Source: WHUA01 sp963711215 (GTDB taxonomy: Bacteria > Pseudomonadota > Alphaproteobacteria > UBA8366). Taken from it: 64,000 bases of DNA. This document shows positions 35,460 to 47,250 of the stretch, in pieces; the first letter of the stretch is position 1; each line of letters begins with the position of its first letter. The DNA is taken from the NCBI GenBank assembly GCA_963711215.1, contig CAVQDH010000008.1:1-64000 (forward strand), written 5' to 3'. The position numbers and the translations under genes were made by a program. The notes below the pieces were generated by a model. The model was not told the DNA's origin. It saw only the letters and a list, made by a program, of their open reading frames with translations, and did not search any database.

Positions 35460-36131
35460 ATGGATCACACCAGAATATATGTCGGATGGGACTCCCGCGA
35501 TCAGCGCGCGCTCGACGTCTGCCTGTTCTCGATTCAGCGGCATGCGTCTGATCTCGTGGAAATCGTGCCGTTGAAGCCGAAGGCGGTTGCCGCGCTTTGC
35601 GGGCCGGCGCCGGATCCTGACGGAGCCAAGCAGGCGCGCGCCCGCTTCCTGGTCCCGGCCTTGAACGGCTTTAGCGGATGGGCGGCGTTCGTCAGCAGCG
35701 ACATGCTTTTCCAGGCAGATATCTACGAGCTGTGGAGCCTGCGCGACGATCGTTATGCGGTCATGGGCGTGGCGGCGGAAAATCGCGGCGGGGGGCATGC
35801 GGCGCAGCGCTCGTCGCTGCTGCTGTGGAATTGCGGTCATCCCGCGAACGGCGCCCTGACGCCGCAGACGGTAGCCGCGACGCGTGTCGATCAGCTCGGG
35901 CGATATGAATGGCTCGACCGTGATCAGATCGGTGCTTTCCCCGGTGCATGGTGCTGGCGGGAGGGCGTGTCCGACCCGGATCTCACGCCGAAGGCAATCG
36001 AGTTCGCGCCGGCGAAGCCCTGGTCGGATGAGGCGGAAATCTGCCGTTATGCCGACCGCTGGCTGGATGAAGCGGAGCGCATCTTCGGCGCGCCCGCGCT
36101 CGGTCTCATGGGACAGAGCGCCTCCGCCTAG
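35460..36131 (+). CDS. Glycosyltransferase-like protein (GT-A/GT8-like)
   Basis: About 223 residues. Begins 'RIYVGWDSRDQRALDVCLFSI', the GT8-like pattern for binding a nucleotide-sugar, and has 'FVSSDMLFQADIYELW' in place of a DxD motif. 'RSSLLLWNCGHP' and 'GAWCWREGV' further along match bacterial proteins annotated as glycosyltransferase of unknown acceptor. ATG at 35460 is chosen because conserved sequence begins two codons later. Confidence 0.72.
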   Translation: MDHTRIYVGWDSRDQRALDVCLFSIQRHASDLVEIVPLKPKAVAALCGPAPDPDGAKQARARFLVPALNGFSGWAAFVSSDMLFQADIYELWSLRDDRYAVMGVAAENRGGGHAAQRSSLLLWNCGHPANGALTPQTVAATRVDQLGRYEWLDRDQIGAFPGAWCWREGVSDPDLTPKAIEFAPAKPWSDEAEICRYADRWLDEAERIFGAPALGLMGQSASA

Positions 36132-36168
36132 ACCTGGGGCGGAGGACCGGCCGCCGGTCACGCCAAAA

Positions 36169-37099
36169 TTACTGCAACGCAAATCGGATGGGAACGCGGA
36201 CGCTCGCCGTGACGGGTTCGCCGTTCCGGCGGGCCGGACGAAACCGCCACCGCTTGACCGAGTTCGACCGCCGCTTGGTCGAGAATGTCATAGCCGCTCG
36301 ACCGCTCGACCAGCACCTTTCCCGCATCGCCGCTCGCCAACACTTCGACACGCAGCAGGACGCGGCCATATTCGCCGCGCAAGCGGGCGGCGTACGGGTA
36401 TTCGGGCGCGGGGTTGTCGGCGCGCGGGGCGGCGCCTTGCATGCCGTCCGACCCGTCCTTCACGCCGGGCGCGGTTGCCGATGCGCTTGCGGTGGCCCGG
36501 CGGGCCCCGGCCGCCGCTGCTGCGGACGTCCCGTCTTTCACGTCGAGCGCGGCAATCGGGCCGGGTGCGGCGGCGATGGTGCCGCTCGCTATCGCTGGCG
36601 GCGCGGGCTTTGCGGGTGGGTGCGGCGCCGCCGGCACGATGGCCTGGGGCCGGGCCGTCACCGGTGCGGCCGCTGTCGGCGCCTGTGCTTGATGCGCCGC
36701 AACAGGAATGGGCTGCGGCGCCGGTGTGAAAGAGGTATCCGCGGCTCTGGAGCGGTCCGCATTCGGATTGCTCGCAACGCGTGTTTTGGGCGGTGTGGCG
36801 CTCTGCGCGGGCGGCTCGGAGCCATCGGTGACCGCCCGATCCGGCATCCGGACGGCCAACTCAATGGCGCGTTGCATCCGGCCGCCGGCCGGCGGCGCGT
36901 CCGGTCCCTCGACGAGCTCCACTTCGATCGCGACCGGGCTGCCGGCGCTCACGGCAATTTCGCGCGTCGGCGTGGCGGAAACCGCCCAGAAGATCACGCC
37001 GGCATGGGCCGCCGCCGAAAGCACAAATGCCGTCGCGACCGTCTCTCGGGCGATGGCAAAACGCGGCGCGGCTGGCGCAATAAGGCTGCCTTCCGTCAT
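36169..37099 (-). CDS. tonB: TonB energy transducer, frame broken once near its end
   Basis: About 309 residues after repair. One N-terminal helix ('TVATAFVLSAAAHAGVIFWAV'), a long Ala/Pro-rich spacer crossing the periplasm, and a C-terminal TonB domain 'EYPYAARLRGEYGRVLLRVEV' continuing to 'SVKRWRFRPARR'. The last part is read only after a +1 shift near 36261, which removes one extra C. ATG at 37099 overlaps the btuD stop, so this is the dedicated TonB of the vitamin B12 operon. Confidence 0.85.
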
Positions 37100-37890
37100 G
37101 GTGCGGCATCGCGTCCCGGAAGACGGCTCCACGGCAGCAGATACAACTCACCGTCATGGCTGCCCCGCAACGCCTCGATCCGATAGATCGCAGCCAGATT
37201 CACCGCGGACAGGGTCACCTCCGCAGGGCCTTCGGCGACGATCCGGCCGCGGTCGATCAACACCACTCGGTCGCAATAGCGCATGGCGAGGGTCAGGTCA
37301 TGCAGCACCACCGCGACCGCATGGCCAAGCCGGGCAAGGCTTTCCAGGTGGTCCATCACGTCGAGGCTGTGATACGGGTCGAGGTCGGCAACCGGCTCGT
37401 CGGCCAGCAGCAGCGCCGGGTCCGATGCGAGCGCGCGCGCCAGCATGACCCGCGCATGCTCGCCGCTCGACAGCGAACCGGCGCGCCGGCGGGCGAGATG
37501 GGCGACGTTCGTCGCGTCCATCGCGCCTCGGATCGCCTGCCAGTCCGCCGGCGCCGGGCGCTGCCAGGCGGCGATGTGGGGCAGGCGGCCGAGCGCCACG
37601 ACCCGCTCCACCGTCATCGCCCAATGGCATTCCGGATGCTGCGGCAGATAGGCGATTTGCCGGGCGAGGTCTCTCTGCCCCCAGTGGCCGAGTGCCTTGC
37701 CGTCCATCTCGACGGCGCCGCTCTCCGGTGTCAGCAGCCCCGCCATGACGCGCAGCAGGGTGGATTTGCCAGCGCCGTTCGGCCCGACGATTCCCAGAAC
37801 CTCGCCGCCCCGCAGCGACACGCTGATGCCATCGAGGATGGCGCGCGCCTCGCGAACCACGCGAATGCCGGAGAGGGACATCTCGGTCAT
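37096..37890 (-). CDS. btuD: Vitamin B12/iron-chelate ABC ATPase
   Basis: 264 residues. Walker A 'GPNGAGKST', signature 'LSSGEHARVMLARAL', Walker B 'LLLADEPVADLD', D-loop and 'VVLHDLTLAMRYCD'. BtuD/FecE/HmuV class. Overlaps the permease and tonB genes by four bases each. The cobalamin riboswitch upstream of the operon makes B12 the likely cargo. Confidence 0.88.
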   Translation of the reverse strand: MTEMSLSGIRVVREARAILDGISVSLRGGEVLGIVGPNGAGKSTLLRVMAGLLTPESGAVEMDGKALGHWGQRDLARQIAYLPQHPECHWAMTVERVVALGRLPHIAAWQRPAPADWQAIRGAMDATNVAHLARRRAGSLSSGEHARVMLARALASDPALLLADEPVADLDPYHSLDVMDHLESLARLGHAVAVVLHDLTLAMRYCDRVVLIDRGRIVAEGPAEVTLSAVNLAAIYRIEALRGSHDGELYLLPWSRLPGRDAAP

Positions 37891-38906
37891 GCCATCTCCC
37901 GCCGCGTCTTGAAGATGAGAAAGAGAAAGAACGGCACGCCGACAAGCGCGGTGACCACGCCGAGACGCAGCTCGGCTGCGGTCGGAACGAGGCGGACGCC
38001 GATATCCGCCAGCAGCAGCAGGATCGCGCCGCCCAACGCGCTGGCCGGCAGCAGGCGGCGCGGCTCATAGCCGACGAACGGCCGCAGCAGGTGCGGGACG
38101 ACGAGGCCGACAAAGCCGATCGATCCGGAGACGGCGACCGAGGCGCCGACCGCGAGCGCGGTCCCGACGATCATCAGGATGCGCGTCCGGGTCAGGCTGA
38201 CGCCGAGGCTGCGGGCCGTGTCTTCGCCGAGCGTCAACGCGTCGAGGGCGCGGCCGCAGCTCGCGATGCAGAGACAGCCCGCCACGATGAACGGCAGCGT
38301 CAGCCATACGTGGTCCATGCTGCGATCGGCGAGCGATCCCATCAGCCAGAAGACGATCTCCGTCACCGCGAACAGATTGTTGGACAGGTTGATCGCGAGC
38401 GCGATCAGCGCGGCGCCGAAGCTGCTGATGGCGACCCCGGCAAGGATGATCGTCAGGGAGGACGCATCGCGGCCCGACAGCAGGAAGAGAAGGCTCACGG
38501 CGATGAGCGCGCCCAGCATGGCGCAGCCCGGCAGCGCCAGCGGGAAGGCCGTGTAGAGGCCGAAATACATGGCGATCACGCCGCCGAGGGCGGCCAGCGA
38601 AGACGCGCCGATCAGCCCCGGCTCGGCCAGCGGATTGCGGAAAAGGCCCTGCAGACCCGCGCCGGAAAGGCCCAGCGTTGCGCCGATCATGACGCCCAGC
38701 AGGCTGCGCGGCAGGCGGATCTCGCTGACGATGAGGCGGGTCGATTCAGGGCCGCTGCCGAAGAGCGCGAGGATGACGTCATGGAGACCGAGCGGCGCCG
38801 GCCCGACGAGCAGGGACAGAACGAAGGTGCCGAACAGGACGGCGCCGAGCACCACGTGGAGCGGCAGGTCCCGCGGCGTTCGCAGCGCGATCGCGGTGGT
38901 GCTCAT
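37887..38906 (-). CDS. btuC: FecCD-family permease, vitamin B12 type
   Basis: 339 residues, about ten membrane helices. 'RLPRSLLGVMIGATLGLSGAGLQGLFRNPLAEP' region (residues ~65-97) is the family signature, and 'GSIGFVGLVVPHLLRPFVG' is the coupling stretch. Overlaps btuF and btuD by four bases. Dimeric inner-membrane channel for B12. Confidence 0.9.
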   Translation of the reverse strand: MSTTAIALRTPRDLPLHVVLGAVLFGTFVLSLLVGPAPLGLHDVILALFGSGPESTRLIVSEIRLPRSLLGVMIGATLGLSGAGLQGLFRNPLAEPGLIGASSLAALGGVIAMYFGLYTAFPLALPGCAMLGALIAVSLLFLLSGRDASSLTIILAGVAISSFGAALIALAINLSNNLFAVTEIVFWLMGSLADRSMDHVWLTLPFIVAGCLCIASCGRALDALTLGEDTARSLGVSLTRTRILMIVGTALAVGASVAVSGSIGFVGLVVPHLLRPFVGYEPRRLLPASALGGAILLLLADIGVRLVPTAAELRLGVVTALVGVPFFLFLIFKTRREMA

Positions 38907-39796
38907 CGTGCGCGCCCCGATGCCGGCTTGCGCCTGCGCGACAGGCTCGCGCGGAAGGCCGCCAGCCGCTGCACCGCCTCGCCGGCATTGGCGAGACCGC
39001 AGATCCAGAGCCGGTCGGGAATGATCACGGTCGGCAGCTCCGCCCGCAGCCTGCGCATCGCCGGATGAGCAAGCGTCTCCGCCGACAGCGAATCGCGCGC
39101 CGTTCCCCGGTCGCCCAGCAGGATGGCATCGGGCGGGTCCATGACGATCCGTTCGAGCGACAGTTGCCCCACGCCGTTCAGCCGCGCCGCGGCATAGTTG
39201 GCGAATCCCGCGCGCTCGATGATGGCATCGCTCAGTGTATGGCGGCCCTGGGAGTAGCCGCCGAAGCGGTAGAGCATGAGCTCGGGCCGCCAGGCGTCCG
39301 GCGGTGTCTTGGCGGCGATGCCCCGGTCCAGCTCGGCGACGAGCTTTTCGCCGCGCGCGACCTCGCCGATCGCTTTCGCGACGCGGCGGATATTGGCTCG
39401 TATGTCGGCGAAATTCTGCTCCACGGGCAGCTCGAGCACCGGGATTCCCAGCCGCCGCAGCAAAGCCTTCGTCGCCGGCGCGGTGAAGGTGCCGGCAAGC
39501 ACCAGGTCCGGTTTGAGCGGCAGGATCTCTTCCGCCCGGCCGCGATTGAGCGGGATGCCGGCCACTTTCCCCACGTCATTGGAAAAGGACGGGTCGGCGG
39601 CGAAGCGATTGAGCGATACGATCCGGCCGCGGTCCGCGAGCTGCAGCAGCAGCTGGTCCGAGCAGAGATAGATCGACGCAATGCGCTGCGGCGCCGCGCC
39701 CGCTGGCGTCACCGGCAACCCACAGAAAAACGCGATGACGGCGGCGGCGCGTCCCGCCCGGCGCCAGTCCGGAAAGGGACGCACCGCCGGTATCAT
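38903..39796 (-). CDS. btuF: Periplasmic vitamin B12-binding protein
   Basis: 297 residues. Signal region to about residue 34 ('AVIAFFCGLPVTPAGA'). Two Rossmann-like lobes of the class III binding fold: 'RIASIYLCSDQLLLQLADRG' and 'LKPDLVLAG' in lobe 1, 'LGDRGTARDSLSAETLAHP' in lobe 2. Receives ligand from BtuB and docks on BtuC. ATG overlaps the btuB stop. Confidence 0.87.
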   Translation of the reverse strand: MIPAVRPFPDWRRAGRAAAVIAFFCGLPVTPAGAAPQRIASIYLCSDQLLLQLADRGRIVSLNRFAADPSFSNDVGKVAGIPLNRGRAEEILPLKPDLVLAGTFTAPATKALLRRLGIPVLELPVEQNFADIRANIRRVAKAIGEVARGEKLVAELDRGIAAKTPPDAWRPELMLYRFGGYSQGRHTLSDAIIERAGFANYAAARLNGVGQLSLERIVMDPPDAILLGDRGTARDSLSAETLAHPAMRRLRAELPTVIIPDRLWICGLANAGEAVQRLAAFRASLSRRRKPASGRAR

Positions 39797-41747
39797 TTGC
39801 TCACCCCGATCGCCTTCAGCGGCTCGAAGCTGACGCGAAGGCCGCCATAGCCGGCGATACCCGGCGTGCCGTAGGAGAAAACCTCCTCATAGTGCTGATC
39901 GAGCAGGTTCTCGCCGCGGGCATACAGCTCGACATAGTCGTTGATCCGATAAGATCCGGCGATGTTGAGAAGCAGATAATCGCCGAGCGTGACGCGACGG
40001 GTCGGGCTGAAGGCGACGTCCTGCTGCGCCCCGTTGTAGATCAGGGCGACGTTGATATTCGCCCGCTTCTTTTCCAGGAAGCCGTAATTCACGATCAGGC
40101 TCGCCGCGTGGTTCGGCCGGCGGACGAGCGTGTCGCCGTTGGCGTCGTGATCGGTCATCCAGGTATAGCTGGCGCTGACATTCAGGCCGTCGGTCAATTC
40201 GGCCTCGGCGGACAGCTCGATCCCGTCGATCTGCGTCGTGCCCGACTCGTTGACGGCGGTATTGCCGAAGCCCTCGATCAGATCTTTGATGCTGTTGTGG
40301 AAATAGGTGACGTCGCCGACCAGCTTGCCGTGGAAGAGCGACTGCTGGAACCCGACGTCGTATCCGTCGGACTTTTCCGGCTTGAGGTTCGGGTTGCCGC
40401 TGAAGGACGAGCTGAAGCCGAACAGCTCGAAGACCGTCGGGTTCTTGATCGCCGTGCCGCCGCTGGCGTGCAGCTTGCTGCCCGTCTTCGGGAACAGCAG
40501 CGCGCCGGTCAGGCGGTAGGTGGTGGCGTCCGCGAAGAAATCGTTGCTGTCGTGGCGCCCGCCGCCGGTCAGGAAAAGCCGGTCCCACAGGCCCAGCTGG
40601 TAGAGCCCGTAGACCGACGTCGAATCGAGGTTTCGGTCGATCGACGAGAAATCGCTATGGGTCTGTACGTTTTCACGTTCGTCGTCGACGCCGAGGCTGA
40701 TCGTATGCGCGGCCTTGGCCAGCTTCTGCGTATTGAGGCTGAGATTGGTCTGATACTGCAGCGTGCGCCGCTGGCCTTCCGTGCTGGACGGCGCCGAAGG
40801 CGCCGCCGCCGTTGTCGAGCTTGTTATCGAACAGGGAGCCCGTGAAGATGTGCTCCCAATGCTTGTCGAAGAAAGAGAACTTCGCCTGCGCCCGGCCGAA
40901 CTGCTCGGTCTTGTCGGTGAAAGAGTTGTCGTCCACGGCAATCGTCGTGAACGCATCCGTATCGTCCCTGGCGCGCTGCCAGCGGCCGTCGAAATTCAGC
41001 TCGACGACGTCGGTCGGCCGGATGCCGAACCGGCCCTGGACCGTCTTGTTCTCGGTGCCGTCCTTTTCCGTGTTTCCGTTGGCCGAGTCCGCGGCGGAGA
41101 TGCCGTCCGACCGCAGATAGGCGCCGCCGAGCGAGAAGTCGTAACGCTTGCCGCCGCCCGAAAGCGTGCTGCCCGATTGGAAGGTGTTGAAGGAGCCGTA
41201 TTCCGCGTTGGCGCGGACCTTGGGCGCCGCTTCGCCGCGCTTGGTGATGATATTGACGACCCCGCCGACCGCGTCGCTGCCATAGAGCACGCTCTGTGGC
41301 CCGCGCAGCACCTCGATCCGGTCGATATCGCTCGTCAGCAGATTGCCGAAATCGAATTGCGAGCTCAGCGCGGGATCGTTGACCTTCACCCCATCGATCA
41401 GCACCAGGGTCTGGTTGGCTTCGGCACCGCGGATGCGGATGTCGGTCGATGACCCGAACCCGCTGGTCCGGTTGACCGCCACGCCCGGCACCTGGCGCAG
41501 GCCATCCGCGAGATACCGGATCTGGCGGCGCTGAAGCTCTTCGCCGGTGACCACGGTAATGGCGCTACCGATCTGCCGGCTCGGGCGTTTCGGTGCGCGT
41601 CGCGGTGACGACGGTCTCCGGCAGCAATGTGGCGCCGGGCGTCGTTGCGTCCTGCGCGTGCCCGTATCCCGGCGTGAATGCCAGCAGCAGGGCCGCCGGC
41701 GGGAAGCCTCTGAACCGGCGTCGATTTTTCTTCGTATTCCCTTGCAT
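39793..41747 (-). CDS. btuB: TonB-dependent vitamin B12 receptor, frame broken twice
   Basis: About 650 residues when joined. N-terminal signal 'PPAALLLAFTPGYGHAQ', then TonB box-like 'ETVVTATRTETPEP', plug domain ('SAITVVTGEELQRR', 'RIRGAEANQTLVLIDGVKVN', 'VLRGPQSVLYGSDAVGGVVNI') and a 22-strand-type barrel ending '..YGGLRVSFEP'. Breaks: +1 near 41575 just after 'TPEP' and +1 near 40798 within 'DNGGGA'. ATG at 41747 has 'GGAG' nine bases upstream. First gene behind the cobalamin riboswitch. Confidence 0.88.
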
Positions 41748-41962
41748 CTCGATTTTCTCCGTTCGCTCTTGTTTTTGCCGATGACGCAAGCGAACAGCCG
41801 GACGCACCACGGGCGTGATGCGGCCGAACGGCCGATATCGAAAGAAGGGGTCTTCGAGTGCACATGACCCATGGACGGTAATCCCCGGCGGCTCTACCTG
41901 CGTTGACGCCACCACAACGGAGATCCGTCCCGCCGGTCTTCCCGCCCGCCGGTTGGGTGACG

Positions 41963-42154
41963 ATGATCGATGGCAGGTCTCCTGGCTCGCGAGTCTTCGC
42001 CGGTCGTCCGGCCTTCCCGGGTAAACCCAGTGGCCCGAAATGGACGACGGCTCGTCGCCTACAGTTGCGGGAGCAGCTACGGTTTTGATCCTGCGCAACG
42101 CTGCGCCGGGCCGCACCGTATTCCCTTTTCACCCCGTAAGGGGAACCATCAACG
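41963..42154 (-). promoter_or_regulatory. Cobalamin (B12) riboswitch
   Basis: On the minus strand the highly conserved B12 box 'AGCCAGGAGACCTGCCATCG' is at 41987-41968. Upstream are 'GGGAATACGGTGC', 'CCCGCAACTGTA' and 'GCCACTGGG', in the order of the AdoCbl riboswitch core. The outer pairing can be made by GATGG (5') and CCATC (3'). It lies ~215 bases before btuB and would turn the operon off when B12 is plentiful. Confidence 0.93.
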
Positions 42155-42185
42155 GCGGGAGCTTAGCGCCTTTCGGTAGTGCCAC

Positions 42186-42777
42186 TCAACGGCGAAGATG
42201 CCGTGGTGCACGGGCGGGGCCATGTGCCCGCACCCGTGCGACGGGCTTGCACCAACTCAATAGGCCCAGGACGAGCACTGGACGTCGCTTGCCGATTGCG
42301 GCGGGGAGGCCGCGCAGCGTCGAGATCGGGCGCCGCCGGTCGGTCGACGGCTGATAGACGACCGAGATTTCCGAGAGCGCTCGCGCCCAGGCGGCCGCCT
42401 GCTTCTCGTCGGCCACCGCATAGGCGTCGAAGCCGCAGCGGTGCATGAACCGGAACTGGTCGCGCAGCACGTTGCCGACCGCGCGCAGCTCCTTCTTGAA
42501 GCCATAGCGCTCGCGCAGCAGACGCGCATAGGAATAGGCGCGGCCGTCGCGGAAGGTCGGAAACTCGAGCGCGACGAGATCGAGGCGGTCGAGGTCGCCG
42601 GCGATGAGCTGCGGCGGCTGATCGGCGGCAAGCCGCACGCCGAGCCGGCCGTTGCGCTTCATCAGGGCCTCGCGGTGATCCTTCCAGGTCTCGTAGGGCA
42701 CGAGCAGGGCGTCCGCGTCCGGCAGCGGCGCGCCCGGCGCGACGTCGGTCCACGAGTCCTTGACGACCTTTCCGTCC

Positions 42778-42791
<14 letters not shown>
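42186..42791 (-). CDS. DUF934 protein of the sulfite/nitrite reduction cluster
   Basis: 201 residues as read. DUF934 core: 'YETWKDHREAL', 'LDLVALEFPTFRDGRAYSYARLLRERYG', 'AVGNVLRDQFRFMHRCGFDAY'. Most relatives end around residue 165; the last ~40 residues here look like non-homologous sequence, so the true end may be earlier or another frame error lies there. Starts inside the end of the reductase gene (14-base overlap). Role in sulfite reduction is known only by association. Confidence 0.78.
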
Positions 42792-44437
<1,646 letters not shown>

Positions 44438-44442
44438 GACGG

Positions 44443-44742
44443 TTACTCCGCGGCGGCCTGATAGCCGAGGTCGGTGCGCACGCTGGGCCCAGCGGCGCGG
44501 ATCTCCTCGCGGCGGCCGAGCGGCCGGATGCGGCCGTCCTCGACGCTGACGGCGAACAGATAGGGGTCGACGATCAGGCGCCGCTCGACCGCGCGCTTGG
44601 CCAGCTCGAGCAGCGTCTTCGCGAGCTCGTCCGTGTCCGCGACGATCGCCTCCTGGATGCGCGGGCTCCAGCGGTCGTCCTCGCGCAGATAGACGACCTG
44701 GCCGTCGACCAGACGATTTGCGGTGATTGCCTGAAGGGTCAT
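44443..44742 (-). CDS. DUF2849 protein
   Basis: 99 residues. 'AITANRLVDGQVVYL' and 'WSPRIQEAI' match DUF2849, a small protein found beside siroheme methyltransferase and sulfite reductase genes in alphaproteobacteria. No catalytic motif is evident. Five bases before the reductase start. Confidence 0.85.
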   Translation of the reverse strand: MTLQAITANRLVDGQVVYLREDDRWSPRIQEAIVADTDELAKTLLELAKRAVERRLIVDPYLFAVSVEDGRIRPLGRREEIRAAGPSVRTDLGYQAAAE

Positions 44743-44756
44743 GCGATATGTCCTTG

Positions 44757-45551
44757 CTATTCGGCGGCGGCGAGCGACCAGGCCGGCGCAGTGTTGGCGG
44801 CCGCGGCGCGCACCACGTCGCCGATGATGATCAGGGCGGGTCCGGCGATGCCGTTGGCCTCGATCAGGCTCTCGAGCGTGAGCAGCGTGCCGATGACCGT
44901 CTTTTGCGTCGGCAGCGTGCCGTTCTCGATCACGGCGATTGGCGTCGATCGCGCCATGCCGTTGCCGATCAGGCGGCCGGCGACGGCGCCGGCGGTCGAG
45001 ACGCCCATGTAGACGACCAGCGTCTGGCGGCCTGTCGCGAGGCCGGCCCAGTCGAGATCGGGCTCGCCGTCCTTGGCATGGCCGCTGATGAAGGTGACGG
45101 CCGTGGCATGGTCGCGATGGGTCAGCGGAATGCCGGCGAAGGCGGCGCAGCCCGTCGCCGCGGTGATACCCGGCACGACTTCGACCGGGATGCCGCGGGC
45201 CAGCAGGTATTCCATCTCCTCGCCGCCGCGGCCGAACACGAACGGGTCGCCGCCCTTGAGCCGGACCACCCGGCGGCCCGCCGCGGCATGGGCCGCCATC
45301 AGCGCGTTGATCTCGCCCTGCGGCCGGCTGTGATCGGCTTTCGTCTTGCCGACATAGATCAGCTCGGCGCCGGGCCGCGCGAAATCCAGGATCTCGGGGC
45401 CGATCAAGCGGTCATGGATGACGACGTCGGCTTGCCGCAGCAGCTTGAGCGCGCGGAGCGTCAGCAGATCGGGGTCGCCGGGACCGGCGCCGACGATATG
45501 GACGATGCCCTGGCCGGGCCGGGATCGCCGGTTATGTGATACGTCGCTCAA
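44757..45551 (-). CDS. cobA: Uroporphyrinogen-III C-methyltransferase (siroheme synthesis)
   Basis: About 264 residues from a TTG start at 45551, chosen because 'GAGGAG' lies nine bases upstream and the length then fits SUMT; an ATG at 45656 would add an unlike tail. 'VHIVGAGPGDPDLLTLRAL' at the N-terminus and 'GGDPFVFGRGGEE' are the SAM-dependent precorrin methylase signatures. Makes precorrin-2 for siroheme, the cofactor of the reductase just downstream. Confidence 0.88.
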   Translation of the reverse strand: MSDVSHNRRSRPGQGIVHIVGAGPGDPDLLTLRALKLLRQADVVIHDRLIGPEILDFARPGAELIYVGKTKADHSRPQGEINALMAAHAAAGRRVVRLKGGDPFVFGRGGEEMEYLLARGIPVEVVPGITAATGCAAFAGIPLTHRDHATAVTFISGHAKDGEPDLDWAGLATGRQTLVVYMGVSTAGAVAGRLIGNGMARSTPIAVIENGTLPTQKTVIGTLLTLESLIEANGIAGPALIIIGDVVRAAAANTAPAWSLAAAE

Positions 45552-45830
45552 CGCACCTGTCTCCTCGTGCCGCAATCCGCCGATCCGGGATCGGCCGGAA
45601 AAAAAGCCCCGCCGCGGCCGATAGCCGGGCAGAGCCCTCAATCGCTTTAGCCGCATTTTTTAAGCGCCCGCAATCTGAAGCGTTCAAATCGGCGCTGCAG
45701 CTTAAATAACATCACCGGCTAGTAGGTGGTCAATATATTTACATTTTCTTCACGGTTTATTTATTTTATACGTTCTTTTTATGTATAAATAAGCATAAAC
45801 CATACCGTTTTCTATCGAAACCACACCGGC

Positions 45831-47250
45831 TTAAATGACCGATCCGCCGACCGGCGGGACGGGCTCAAGGGCAAGGAAGCGCAGGCGGACCCGGAGGCCG
45901 GGCTCGTTATCCTCCAGGGTAAGCTCGGCGTCATGCAGCCGGGCGGTCGCGGCGACGACGCTCAGTCCGAGCCCGCTGCCGCGGGTGCTGCGGCTGCGGT
46001 CGAGGCGGGCGAACCGCTCCAGCACACGGCCGCGCGATTCGACCGGAATGCCGGGACCGGTGTCGCTCACCAGGATTTCCGGCCGCCCGTTCCCGTCGGT
46101 GCGCGCCGAAAGCCGGATCGTCCCGCCGGCCGGGGTATGCTTCAGGGCATTGTCCAAGAGGTTGGCGATCGCTTGGGACAGCAGGTTGCGGTCACCCATC
46201 GCGGCCGGGGCGCCGTCGACTTCGACCTCGAGGCGCTGGCCCAGCTCCTCCGCTGCGGCTTGATAGAGGTCCGCCGCGTCGCGCACCAGGGCGGCGAGAT
46301 CGAGCTGCTCGAACTTCTCGCGCAGCGCGCCGGACTCGGCCAGCGCGATCGAGAGCAGTGCGTTGAAGGTCTCGAGGATGGTGTCCGCCTCCTCGATCGT
46401 CTTCTCGAGCGCGGCGCGGTATTTCGTCGGTGTCGGGCTTGTCCATCAGGGTGAGCTCGAGCCGCGCGCGCAGGCGCGAGATCGGGCTTCGCAGGTCGTG
46501 CGCGATGTCGTCCGCCACGCCCCGCATGCCGTCCATCAGCCGGCCGATCTGGTCGAGCATCTCGTTCAGATTCTGCGCCAGCTGGTCATACTCGTCGCCG
46601 CTGCCCGTGACCGGCATCCGCTGCTTGAGGTCGCCATGCAGGATGGCCCGGCTGCCCTGGTTGATCGAGTCGAGGCGGCGCAGGAAGTTGCGGCTCAGCA
46701 GCAGCCCCCCGCCAAGGCCGAGAGCGATAGTGATCACCAGCGCCCAGAACAAGGCTTCGGTGATCGTCTCGCGGAACTCGGCGCGCTCCGTCAGGTCGCG
46801 GCCGACGAGAAGATGAAAGCCGCCCCGCAGGCGAAAGGTGCGGGCGCGGGCGATCTGCGGCGGCGCCCCCAGCGTCTTCGTATGCTGGATGCGGAAGTCC
46901 ACCCAGCGGGGATCGCCTTGCGCCTCCTGTGGCCAGCGGGTCAGGTTGCCGGCGAGAGGGGTCAGCAGCGGGTCCGCCAGCAGATAAAGGCCGCGCCGCC
47001 GGGTTTCGTCCGAGCTGCGCGCGCGGATGAGCTCGACCAGTCCGAGCAGCCCGCGCTCGGCATACTGCTCCTCCAGCCCGGCGATCTCCGCCTCGATGGT
47101 GGCGTCGCTCTGGGAATCGATGACGCTGACGGTGCTCCAGTACACGAAGGCGAGCACGCCGCAGACCGAGACGCCGAACACCACCATATAGAGGACGGCG
47201 TAGCGGAAGGTGGAGGTGCGGAGAAGCCTAGTCTGCGGCCACGAAGGCAA
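45831..47250 (-). CDS. EnvZ-type sensor histidine kinase, frame broken once
   Basis: About 473 residues. Two N-terminal helices around a ~120-residue periplasmic sensor, HAMP, H-box 'DDIAHDLRSPISRLRARL' with phospho-acceptor His, and an HATPase domain with N-box 'NLLDNALKH', 'SDTGPGIP' and 'GSGLGLSVV'. One extra base near 46424 ('gaaatac') breaks the frame. The start at 47250 reads TTG because the same region carries an extra T that also truncates the upstream regulator; deleting it gives ATG. No sensed signal can be read. Confidence 0.82.

Noticed and set aside
35349..36182. Minus-strand open frame opposite the glycosyltransferase-like gene
   Set aside because: No recognisable domain; the plus strand has conserved GT-like sequence with a better start.
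36188..37186. Gly/Arg/Cys-rich plus-strand open frame
   Set aside because: Low-complexity shadow of the Ala/Pro-rich TonB spacer.
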